A stretch of DNA of 64,000 bases from Pseudomonas extremaustralis (GTDB lineage Bacteria; Pseudomonadota; Gammaproteobacteria; Pseudomonadales; Pseudomonadaceae): positions 5,862,501-5,926,500 of the forward strand of contig NZ_LT629689.1 in the NCBI RefSeq assembly GCF_900102035.1, written 5' to 3'. The notes under the pieces are model-generated. The model was given only the letters and a program-made list of their open reading frames with translations. It was not told the DNA's origin and searched no databases. Both the position numbers and the translations under genes were made by a program. The stretch's first letter is position 1; every line of letters starts with the position of its first letter. Positions 54,413-61,709 of this stretch are shown in pieces.

Positions 54413-54832
54413 ATGACCAAGAAAGTGCTTGAGATCCCGCCGGATCATCCGATGTTTGCTGCGCACCATAGCGGCTATGAGCGTTATGGTTACTCGCCCG
54501 CGGTTCGCGCCGGCGACTTTCTCTTCATCGCTGGCGAGATCGGTTTCCGACCCGACGGCTCTGTCCCCGATAGCGTCGCTGAGCAGACCGCTGTTGCGCT
54601 TGAGCGGACAAAGGAAATCTTGCGGCTACAAGGACTCACGATGGCCGATCTCGTAGAAGTGGTGAGCTATCACGTCAACCTGAAAGAGACGATCGACGAG
54701 TTCTTGCCCGTGAAGGCTCAGTACACGGAACGCCCGTTTCCTGCCTGGTCGATCATTGGCGTCGAGGCCCTCGCCCGTCCCGAGCTCAAGATCGAAATTC
54801 GAAGCATCGCAGTTTTCCCAACAGGCAAGTAG
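54413..54832 (+). CDS. RidA/YjgF-family protein
   Basis: 139 residues of the Rid family, which deaminates reactive enamines/imines or acts in related hydrolysis. Visible blocks are YSPAVRAGDFLFIAGEIGFRPDG, EQTAVALERTKEILRLQGLTMADLVEVVSYHVNLKE and a C-terminal FPAWSIIGVEALARPELKIEIRSIAV. The usual Arg of RidA (R105-type, in RxxVxV) is replaced by a less conserved IGVEALARP region, so it may belong to a divergent Rid subgroup. Confidence 0.85.
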   Translation: MTKKVLEIPPDHPMFAAHHSGYERYGYSPAVRAGDFLFIAGEIGFRPDGSVPDSVAEQTAVALERTKEILRLQGLTMADLVEVVSYHVNLKETIDEFLPVKAQYTERPFPAWSIIGVEALARPELKIEIRSIAVFPTGK

Positions 54833-55276
54833 GGCATATCCAGGCCAGTGATTGCGTGCGTCTTTGTGGTGGTTTTTTAGATTCTGTTCAGTCTCCAAGC
54901 CGTCTTGACGGCCCGCCACCAGCGCATCAGCAATCGTGAGATTTTTGATCCGCGTCGCTTATCGACAAAAGCAAAACGTTCTAGCAGGGTAAATTTGTTT
55001 ATGAGCGAGAAGACACTGCTGCTGAGCGGAGCCAGTCGTGGTATCGGTCACCTAATCCCAGAATTTGTCCCCATCTATTTATGGGCAAAATCGAGACCGC
55101 AGCATACAGCCCTTGTCCGCTGACCCTGAGAAGCACTAATAAGTGAAAGGTCGAGTGCGGGCTATGGGGGCATTGGCCAGTGTTGACACGCCCTGGTTTG
55201 GCCGGTCTGCGGGCTTGTAGATCCATGGAAGGCTCGGCATTATTAGCTGCGTTTGATTGGGGCGACGGAGCCAAGA
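54833..55276. other. boundary region between Rid group and lasso locus
   Basis: About 440 bases with only the SDR fragment at 55001-55051. The sequence between 55052 and 55276 is unrelated to the SDR and includes a TTGACA at 55183-55188 without a good -10 partner. It probably contains the promoter of the plus-strand lasso genes. Confidence 0.45.
55001..55051 (+). pseudogene. 5' stub of a short-chain dehydrogenase gene
   Basis: ATG plus 16 codons read MSEKTLLLSGASRGIGH, the start of an SDR including the TGxxxGIG cofactor motif, and then similarity stops abruptly at 55051. The rest of the gene is missing. The break lies about 220 bases before the first lasso gene and may mark an integration or deletion junction. 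Confidence 0.7.
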
Positions 55277-55561
55277 ATGAGCGATATCACGGGAGAGGCG
55301 ACTGTCATCAGGAATGCTAGCGTGCTAGCTGCCGAAATCGGTGGAGAACTGGTGCTAATGAGCGTGTCCCAGTGGCACTACTTCGGCCTCAACTCCGTGG
55401 CCAGCGATATTTGGGAGCGACTCGCATCGCCTGTGCGTGTAGAGACCTTGTGTGAGACGCTGTCAGCCGAGTATGACGGAGACATCAAGGTGATTCGTCA
55501 GGATGTCATGGAGTTGCTGAGCAAGCTGGCGAGTCGTGAGCTCATCGAGGTTCAGGTTTGA
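55277..55561 (+). CDS. lasso peptide B1: PqqD-like leader-recognition protein
   Basis: The start is the ATG at 55277 (CGGAG six bases upstream); a TTG eight codons earlier lacks support. 94 residues of PqqD/RRE type (winged helix-turn-helix): VLMSVSQWHYFGLNSVASDIWERLASPVRVETLCETLSAEYDG. In split lasso systems this protein binds the precursor leader and delivers it to the B2 protease. It overlaps B2 by four bases, indicating translational coupling. Confidence 0.9.
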   Translation: MSDITGEATVIRNASVLAAEIGGELVLMSVSQWHYFGLNSVASDIWERLASPVRVETLCETLSAEYDGDIKVIRQDVMELLSKLASRELIEVQV

Positions 55562-55971
55562 TCAGCGCTCACCGTCTTCGTGTTATCGAAGCCGCCCTCT
55601 TTTTTTCTCTCACGCCTATCTTCTGTCGTCTGTTTTCGTGGCGCCTTTTGCTGAGTTTGAGTGGAGCTCGCATTGAACCGGCATCGTCTGATTTGAATCC
55701 TGCCTTGTCGCCGATGGCTCGTGCGGTGGGAGACGCCGTGGCCGTTGCGGCCAGGCGCCTTCCCTGGAAACCTCTTTGTTTGCGCCAAGCGTTGGTGGCT
55801 GCCTGCATGTTGCGCCTGCGCGGGAAACGCTCCGTACTATGCCTGGGCGTACGCAGAGAAGGTGAATCTATAGGCGCGCATGCATGGCTGGTATTGCTTG
55901 GGCAAGACGGTGGGATCGTTTGCGGGGCGGAGAATATTGGCAATGTTCGCGCTTTGCGGCAGCAAGATTAG
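55558..55971 (+). CDS. lasso peptide B2: leader peptidase
   Basis: 137 residues starting at a TTG that overlaps the B1 stop (TTGA). The transglutaminase-like fold carries Cys74 in KPLCLRQALVAACMLRLRG and His108 in GAHAWL, followed by an acidic residue near 117, the catalytic triad of B2 proteases. It cleaves the leader from the precursor with B1. The hydrophobic N-terminus (about 10-35) is typical of the family. Confidence 0.9.
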   Translation: MISAHRLRVIEAALFFSLTPIFCRLFSWRLLLSLSGARIEPASSDLNPALSPMARAVGDAVAVAARRLPWKPLCLRQALVAACMLRLRGKRSVLCLGVRREGESIGAHAWLVLLGQDGGIVCGAENIGNVRALRQQD

Positions 55972-55981
55972 GTGTCACTCC

Positions 55982-56938
55982 ATGTATGACGATTACTATC
56001 TATGTGGCTGGCGCGTGCGCAGTGACTTGCCGTTGCCGGAGCTATTGCCCTGGACAGGGGATCTACAGGCTCCGATAGACCTACATATCGAGCTCGGAGC
56101 GGTTGAGGCACGACTGCCGGACCCTTCATACGAAGGTCCCGTTCTGCAAATGGGCGCTGATGGAACCTGTCGTTTCGCTATCGAGTCAGTTGCGACCTAC
56201 CGTATAGCACACGATGGCCGTACGATTCGGGTACAACCCAGCCTCTCAGCGGATCTCCCCGCAGTAAGGACATTTTTGTTCGGTACCGTGTTTGCAATTG
56301 TTTGCCAGCGCCGTACGGTCTTACCTTTGCATGCCTGTTGCGTGAAACTGCCTTCTCCCCAGGGCGATGTTGCGGTCGCCTTCACGGCGCCTTCGGGAAC
56401 GGGTAAATCGACCCTGGCATCTGCCTTCATGCGGCGTGGTTATCCGATTCTGGCGGACGATGTCACGGTGATAAGCCTCGACCAGGAGCGAGGCGCAATT
56501 GCGTTGCCTACTTTCCCCAGGGTTAAGCTCTGGCAGGATGCAATGAGCCAGTTTGGCCATGGCATGGATGACGCAGAGCGTGTACGTCATGGTATGGACA
56601 AATTCTCCGTCGGCTTAGGGGCAGAGCACTTCGCCGGCGGCACGCCTTTGAGGCTGGCAGCGCTGTACCATCTTGAGCGGGTCGAAGATGCCAAGCATGC
56701 GGGGCAGGAAGAAGTTGCCGGGTTGCTGGCCTCGGTTCGATTCTCCAAGGCCCTGTATCAGGAGCGCATTCTCATGACCGTTGCCTCGGGTAAGGGCGCC
56801 CACTTCTCTCTGGTAACGCGATTGGCTGCTGGCATTGCGCGACATGTTCTGGTTCGACAGCTTTCTGGTTTTGAACATTTAGATGAACTTGTCCAGCGCA
56901 CTGTGGCGTTCCACGCCGGGATGAGCAGTCAGGCATGA
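55982..56938 (+). CDS. HprK-like kinase of the lasso cluster
   Basis: The start chosen is the ATG at 55982 (MYDDYYLCGWRVRSDLPLP), 10 bases after B2; an earlier ATG lies inside B2. 318 residues. The C-terminal HPr-kinase-like domain has a P-loop APSGTGKST (136-144), a conserved His before it (LPLHACCV, H117) and acidic residues ADD (158-160). In paeninodin-type lasso systems this kinase phosphorylates the C-terminal Ser of the core. The predicted core here also ends in Ser. It overlaps the sulfotransferase start by four bases (ATGA). Confidence 0.85.
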   Translation: MYDDYYLCGWRVRSDLPLPELLPWTGDLQAPIDLHIELGAVEARLPDPSYEGPVLQMGADGTCRFAIESVATYRIAHDGRTIRVQPSLSADLPAVRTFLFGTVFAIVCQRRTVLPLHACCVKLPSPQGDVAVAFTAPSGTGKSTLASAFMRRGYPILADDVTVISLDQERGAIALPTFPRVKLWQDAMSQFGHGMDDAERVRHGMDKFSVGLGAEHFAGGTPLRLAALYHLERVEDAKHAGQEEVAGLLASVRFSKALYQERILMTVASGKGAHFSLVTRLAAGIARHVLVRQLSGFEHLDELVQRTVAFHAGMSSQA

Positions 56939-57774
56939 GTGGCTTTTACTGGCTGGCGTCCTATCCTAAGTCTGGTAACACATGGTTGCGCTTGGTGCTC
57001 AACAGTTATCGTCTGGGCGGATCGAAGCCCGACTTCTCGCAGAAACAGAACTTCGCTCCTATTGCCAGCAGTCGGCGCCGCTTCGACGAGCTTGTGGGCG
57101 TCGCATCTTCTGATTTGCTGCCGGATGAGTTGCTGAAGTTGCGTCCGCGCATGTATGAGCTGCAAGTAACGGGGGCGCGCGAACCTTTGTTCAATAAGGT
57201 GCATGACGCGTGGCAATTGACTCCAGGGGGGGAGCCACTGTTCCCAGCCGCCAATACCCTTGGAGTGGTCTATATCGTACGCGATCCTCGAGATGTGGTT
57301 TTGTCGCTGGCCGGGCACATCGGTTTTAGTGTGGATAGGGCGATCGATCTTCTCCTCGACGAAGCAGCTATCCTGTGTGACCAAACGCTCGGACTCAGGG
57401 ATCAGCTACCTCAACGACTGCGGAGCTGGAGTCGGCATGTGCTGAGCTGGATTGATCTGCCCGCGCCTTGGAGTCCTTTGCTGATTCGCTATGAAGACAT
57501 GTTGATGAAGCCCCAGGAAAGCTTTGCCTGTGTCATCAAATATTGTGGCTGGCCGTTAGATGACGAACGTCTAGAGCAAGCCTTGGATGCCACTCGTTTC
57601 GACCGGCTGCAGGCTGCGGAGGCCAGACATGGCTTCAGTGAACGGCCGCAACGCGCCGCTCGCTTCTTCCGAGAGGGGCGTGCTGGAGGATGGCGTGAGC
57701 GATTGAATGAAGCACAGCTACGACGCATTGAAGATGCCACCGAGCCGGTAAGAGCGCGTCTTGCTTATTTCTAG
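56935..57774 (+). CDS. PAPS-dependent sulfotransferase of the lasso cluster
   Basis: 279 residues of the sulfotransferase_1 family. The 5'-phosphosulfate loop is YPKSGNTWLRLVL (10-22) and the 3'-phosphate-binding block is VVYIVRDPRDVVLSLAGH (about 112-129). Translationally coupled to the kinase by a four-base overlap, so it belongs to the same pathway. Likely acceptors in the predicted core are Tyr3, or Ser/Thr hydroxyls. It is less probable that it acts on a lipid or sugar. The gene ends 31 bases before the convergent cyclase. Confidence 0.85.
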   Translation: MSGFYWLASYPKSGNTWLRLVLNSYRLGGSKPDFSQKQNFAPIASSRRRFDELVGVASSDLLPDELLKLRPRMYELQVTGAREPLFNKVHDAWQLTPGGEPLFPAANTLGVVYIVRDPRDVVLSLAGHIGFSVDRAIDLLLDEAAILCDQTLGLRDQLPQRLRSWSRHVLSWIDLPAPWSPLLIRYEDMLMKPQESFACVIKYCGWPLDDERLEQALDATRFDRLQAAEARHGFSERPQRAARFFREGRAGGWRERLNEAQLRRIEDATEPVRARLAYF

Positions 57775-57805
57775 GCAAGGGCCTGGGCACTTGAGTCCAT
57801 GAAGG

Positions 57806-59731
57806 TTAACCCTGGAGCCGGCAGCCAGTTTCGATCCAGCGCAGGAACGCACCAAAGTGTAGACCTCGGTGTAGAAGGATCAGGTGCTCCGGACTCTCTG
57901 GTCGGCTTGGCCAGTGCGAAAGGAGGGCCCTCATTCGTTTCAGGTCGAGCAAGCGCTGGGCCAGGGGGGAAGCCTCCAGCTCTTCGAGTCGTTCGCCTAG
58001 AAAAGGGCGCAGCATATTCATCCGCTGAAGGTATTCGGGGCATTGCATGCCGCGTTTACGGTTGTTGACCACCTCGCTCGGCAGGCGATCCGCTGTGACT
58101 CGACGGGCGAGGAGGCGAGTTACGCCACCTTGCAGGTAGAGGCTATCGGGAAGTGAAAAGCAGAATTCAAGCAAGCGCCGATCAGCCATCGGGTCGCGAA
58201 CCTCGAAGCCATGTAGGGCGCGTACAAGTCCCGTTGCCTGTAGCGCTGACTGGCGCTCCCGGAACCACGCCTGGCGTAGCTGCCAGCTTGCCATGGAGGC
58301 CATTTGCTTGCGGCGCTTGACCCCATCTTCGGTTCGAAGACGTGCCTTTATCATTGGCTCAATTGGATATAGATGTCCCCACTCGGAAGTGCTCGACCTG
58401 GCTTGCAGTTTTGCTATCCACTGCTGAATGATGTCCGGGGCAAACGGGGCCAGGGTGGAGCGCCATATCTGGCGCGCCATGGATGCAGTCTGTCCGTTCG
58501 TGCGGGCCAGGGCGAGTGACTCCTGAAAGGCCTTCAACCAGCGGCCATCCCTCATCAGGCCCGTAAGGGTGCCATGTCCGTCCCAGGACAAAGTCACATT
58601 ACCGAGCGCTCCGGACAGCAGTACACGCCCTCCTTGCTGCCTTATGTGATCCCGTGCGGAGCCCATCCAGGCCAGGTTCATCACGTTTCGCCAAGGGACG
58701 CCTGTCATTTGGAACATCTGTAGCCAGTCGGTATCCCATCGATGCTGCATTGGCCCATTGAAAAAAAGAGGCTGCAATCCGGGTGTCTGTTCGCAGATGC
58801 TTGCTACATAGCGCCGCTCACTCATGTAGTGGTGATCTGAATCCAGCAGTTCGGTATTGGCGGCGGGCAGGCAGGTGATGGTGGTCAATGAGTTGCCTGG
58901 CAGGTGTTTCACGGCCGTCACCGACACGGCGGAGGAGTCCAATCCTCCTGTGAGAGAGGAAAATGCAGGGCCTTCGATCCTCAGGCAGTCTTTGACCGCT
59001 CGCTCGAACAATTCGCGTGCTGCCTCGACGTATTCCTCTTCTCTGGGCAAGCGCAGTTCGGTTCGTTGTTCAGGCGTCCAGTAGAAACGTTGCTTGAGTT
59101 GACCCGAGCGCAATATTGCCACTGAGCCCGCCGGTAGAAGGCGCAGATGCTTGTAAGGTGTGCCGTTGTCGGCCACCGGTAAGTCCGATAGCAGGGCGAC
59201 GAGGTGGTCTTCGTCTAGCTCGTGATCGATGCCGGGAACTGCCAGTAGGGCGGCAGGGTTCGTGGCGAAAGCAAAGAGCCCATCTCCCTCGTGATAATAC
59301 AGGGGGCGCTGACCAACTGCGTCGCGTGCGAGCAACAGACTACGATCAGCAAAATCCCATACTGCTAGAGCAAAATCTCCGAGCATGCGCTCGGGACCGC
59401 TCGCTCCCCAGCGCGCCATTGCTTCAAAGGCAATGGCACTGTCGGCCCAGCCGCGTGCTTCCCTGGGGAGTGCCAGCGCGTCTATCAGCTCGATGCGATT
59501 AATCAGGTAACCGTCAAATACCAACACCAGAGGTGCATCATTCCGAATTGCGGGCTGATGATCCTGACGATCCTCCGGGGCTGTTATACGTAGACGATGG
59601 GTAAAGTGAAGGCCCAGGTCAGACCAGTGACGTGGTTGTTCTAGTCCTGGAGCATCGAGTGCAACTGCAAAATGCTCAGCGAGTTCCGCAGGTATGGCCC
59701 GAGCGGAAAGCAGTCCGGCAAATGCGCTCAT
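57806..59731 (-). CDS. lasso cyclase (asparagine synthetase homologue, protein C)
   Basis: 641 residues. The N-terminal glutamine-amidotransferase-like domain (1-200) starts MSAFAGLLSAR, lacking the catalytic Cys2 of AsnB, as expected for a lasso cyclase that uses no glutamine. The synthetase domain has the PPi loop SLTGGLDSSAVS (about 258-269). It adenylates the ring-forming acid side chain and closes the macrolactam. It begins 37 bases after the precursor gene on the same strand. Confidence 0.9.
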   Translation of the reverse strand: MSAFAGLLSARAIPAELAEHFAVALDAPGLEQPRHWSDLGLHFTHRLRITAPEDRQDHQPAIRNDAPLVLVFDGYLINRIELIDALALPREARGWADSAIAFEAMARWGASGPERMLGDFALAVWDFADRSLLLARDAVGQRPLYYHEGDGLFAFATNPAALLAVPGIDHELDEDHLVALLSDLPVADNGTPYKHLRLLPAGSVAILRSGQLKQRFYWTPEQRTELRLPREEEYVEAARELFERAVKDCLRIEGPAFSSLTGGLDSSAVSVTAVKHLPGNSLTTITCLPAANTELLDSDHHYMSERRYVASICEQTPGLQPLFFNGPMQHRWDTDWLQMFQMTGVPWRNVMNLAWMGSARDHIRQQGGRVLLSGALGNVTLSWDGHGTLTGLMRDGRWLKAFQESLALARTNGQTASMARQIWRSTLAPFAPDIIQQWIAKLQARSSTSEWGHLYPIEPMIKARLRTEDGVKRRKQMASMASWQLRQAWFRERQSALQATGLVRALHGFEVRDPMADRRLLEFCFSLPDSLYLQGGVTRLLARRVTADRLPSEVVNNRKRGMQCPEYLQRMNMLRPFLGERLEELEASPLAQRLLDLKRMRALLSHWPSRPESPEHLILLHRGLHFGAFLRWIETGCRLQG

Positions 59732-59768
59732 TTATTAGCCAGTGATTTACATTGACTGAGCATACTGG

Positions 59769-59927
59769 TTAAGAGACGTTCGAAAAGCCAAACGTACCGT
59801 CATTGCCGCTTGTTGCGTAAATAGATGAAGTCACATCCGATATGGAGACTTCAATGATTTCCGGTTTCTCCCAAGTTTTACGTTGGGGGTTGATCTCGTT
59901 GGATTCATTAGTGTCTTGTTCGGCCAT
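59769..59927 (-). CDS. lasso peptide precursor (protein A)
   Basis: A 52-residue peptide starting at the ATG at 59925-59927, with AGGAG eight bases upstream. The leader (1-34) contains W19-x-x-P22-x-I24, resembling the YxxPxL recognition motif of lasso leaders, and Thr33 at the -2 position before the cut, the classical requirement. The core (35-52) is SIYATSGNDGTFGFSNVS: Ser1 would cyclise with Asp9, giving a nine-residue ring, an Asp at the standard position 7-9, and the C-terminal residue is Ser. It sits directly upstream of the cyclase gene, as in known clusters. Confidence 0.88.
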   Translation of the reverse strand: MAEQDTNESNEINPQRKTWEKPEIIEVSISDVTSSIYATSGNDGTFGFSNVS

Positions 59928-59996
59928 CTTTTTACTCCTGTAAGTCTGGGGGTCAAGCTACATCAACTGCTCGCATGTTGGCAATTGGGGGATTGG

Positions 59997-60746
59997 CTAA
60001 GGTGCCGCAGGGTAAGAGACAGGCTCAGGATACAGAGATCTGCCTTGGGTGAATTGTTTGTAGCTTTCGTCACCCAACTGATAGGCAATCTGCATCCAAG
60101 TCATCATCGTTAACGCATGCTGCCTCGCCTTTGGCGGAGCGGGCTGACGCAGTCGTTTCAGCAACTCCAACTCGGCTGTGGCGAGATCATCGCTGAAGGT
60201 GAATTCGTTTGAAGGGCCACAGTGGACCTCATATTCGGTGCAGCCACGCTTTATGCTAACCGAGACGCTGGCGCCAAGTTCAGGTGTGTCCAGTACTCGT
60301 TCAAGGACCCGCTGGTAAGCCTCGCGGGCATTTTGCAGCCCATCCAGATAGAACAGGGCTCGGTATGGGCCGGCCTGGTAGCGTGCATTCAGGCTGGCGC
60401 CGGCCTTGTAGGCATAGGGTAGGTCATGCGCGATCTTCTGGGTCGCAATCAGCTGTTCCAAGTTGGCTGGGCGTATCTGTACCTTGAAGCAGTGGCGGCA
60501 GCCTACCGGGACGGCCGCTTGACCGTAGGCCTGACGGAACAGGAAGCCCAGGAGCTTACCGCAGGGGAATGGTGTGCGGATGGGACCAACCACCCAGTTT
60601 TCAGTCAATCGGACAGGACGCGACAGTTCCCAGGTGTCATCTTCATGCAGAATTACATCGCCTCTTTCGCGTGCGATCAGGAGATTTTTCCCAATGGTGG
60701 ACTTGCCCAGTTTGAGGTTCAGAAAGTTCGTGCTTGTTAAGGTCAA
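59997..60746 (-). CDS. unknown protein upstream of the lasso precursor
   Basis: 249 residues from a TTG at 60746 with GGAG upstream. I do not recognise the family. A segment with cysteines reads FPCGK...VGCRHCFKVQIRPANLEQL (about 61-95), including CxxC, and the middle part YAYKAGASLNARYQAGPYRALFYLDGLQNAREAYQRVL appears helical. It is the first gene of the minus-strand transcript that continues with the precursor and cyclase, so it is likely to serve lasso peptide modification, regulation or immunity. Confidence 0.65.
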   Translation of the reverse strand: MTLTSTNFLNLKLGKSTIGKNLLIARERGDVILHEDDTWELSRPVRLTENWVVGPIRTPFPCGKLLGFLFRQAYGQAAVPVGCRHCFKVQIRPANLEQLIATQKIAHDLPYAYKAGASLNARYQAGPYRALFYLDGLQNAREAYQRVLERVLDTPELGASVSVSIKRGCTEYEVHCGPSNEFTFSDDLATAELELLKRLRQPAPPKARQHALTMMTWMQIAYQLGDESYKQFTQGRSLYPEPVSYPAAP

Positions 60747-60812
60747 GGTAACCCGCTCCGAATCGTTTGTTGGTGGACAGTTTCCTTGTCATAGAAATTA
60801 CGGTAAAGCGAA

Positions 60813-61544
60813 ATGAGGCGTCTTTGGTTGTTCCGCGAATGGGTGCGTTTCATGGTGCAAGTTTTGCGTGGCGGCGAGCGGCGGAGCTCTGCGCTCCTGA
60901 TGCGGCGGCGTCCGCAAGGCTTGTTTCAGCCCTATGGTACGACGCAGGAAGATCGCTACCCCGAGCTGTTCCAGTCGATTCGCCAGGTACTGGCAGACAC
61001 TCCGCAAGCGCGCCTCCTGTCGTTCGGCTGCTCTACGGGCGAGGAAGTGTTCAGCCTGGCCCGCTATTTCCGACATGCCCATATCCGTGGCGTGGATATC
61101 GATGCTGGCCGTATTGGCCGGTGCCGGGCGCGATGGCAGCGTGAGGGACGAGAGCCCCGCCTGAGCTTCGCGTGCGCGGGTGATGTTGCGCTGGAGGCGA
61201 CCGCCAGCTATGACCTGGTGATGGCAATGGCCGTCTTCCGCCATGGCGCGTTGGGGGAGGGGCCCACTGACTGTTCTGCCTGGATTCGCTTCGCCGACTT
61301 TGATCGCGTGCTTGGCGACCTCGCCAGGGTGCTCAAGCCGGGTGGTTTGCTGGTGATCCGCCACGCCAACTTCCGTTTTGGCGACACGGGCGCGGCGAGC
61401 CTGTTCGAGTGCCTGCGCGGCGAAGCGGCGCTGGCTTCGCCTATCTACGGACGGGACGACCGCTTGCTGCCCGGCGTACCGGGGGACGACGGCATCTACC
61501 GCAAGCGGCCAGCGTCCCTTGCCTCATCGAACATGGCGCGGTAG
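60813..61544 (+). CDS. SAM-dependent methyltransferase beside the lasso locus
   Basis: 243 residues. The class I methyltransferase domain has SAM motif LLSFGCSTGEEVFSLARYF (about 68-86), acidic motif RGVDIDAGRI, and VLKPGGLLVIRHANF (about 171-185). The LSFGCSTGEE pattern resembles CheR-like or Methyltransf_25 proteins. It diverges from the unknown gene at 59997 with a 66-base shared region. It may tailor the lasso peptide or be unrelated. The ribosome site at 60813 is weak. Confidence 0.78.
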   Translation: MRRLWLFREWVRFMVQVLRGGERRSSALLMRRRPQGLFQPYGTTQEDRYPELFQSIRQVLADTPQARLLSFGCSTGEEVFSLARYFRHAHIRGVDIDAGRIGRCRARWQREGREPRLSFACAGDVALEATASYDLVMAMAVFRHGALGEGPTDCSAWIRFADFDRVLGDLARVLKPGGLLVIRHANFRFGDTGAASLFECLRGEAALASPIYGRDDRLLPGVPGDDGIYRKRPASLASSNMAR

Positions 61545-61709
61545 CGCTTATCCGCAGCCACGACCTGTGGGGTTCGTTGCGGGCGTCCTCTGGGCTATGC
61601 CCGGCCGGTGCCGAAGTCATCCAGCAATACCTGCAAATCCGTTGCCAGGTCAGCAGCAAGTAGCCTTCGGCTTGCGCCCCCAGGCTCTCCAGGATCCCCA
61701 AGCCAAACG

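Noticed and set aside
59769..59809. Alternative lasso core starting at Gly41 (GNDGTFGFSNVS)
   Set aside because: It has a Thr at -2 and a Gly1 but no Asp or Glu at positions 7-9, so no ring can form; the Ser35 start gives Asp at position 9.
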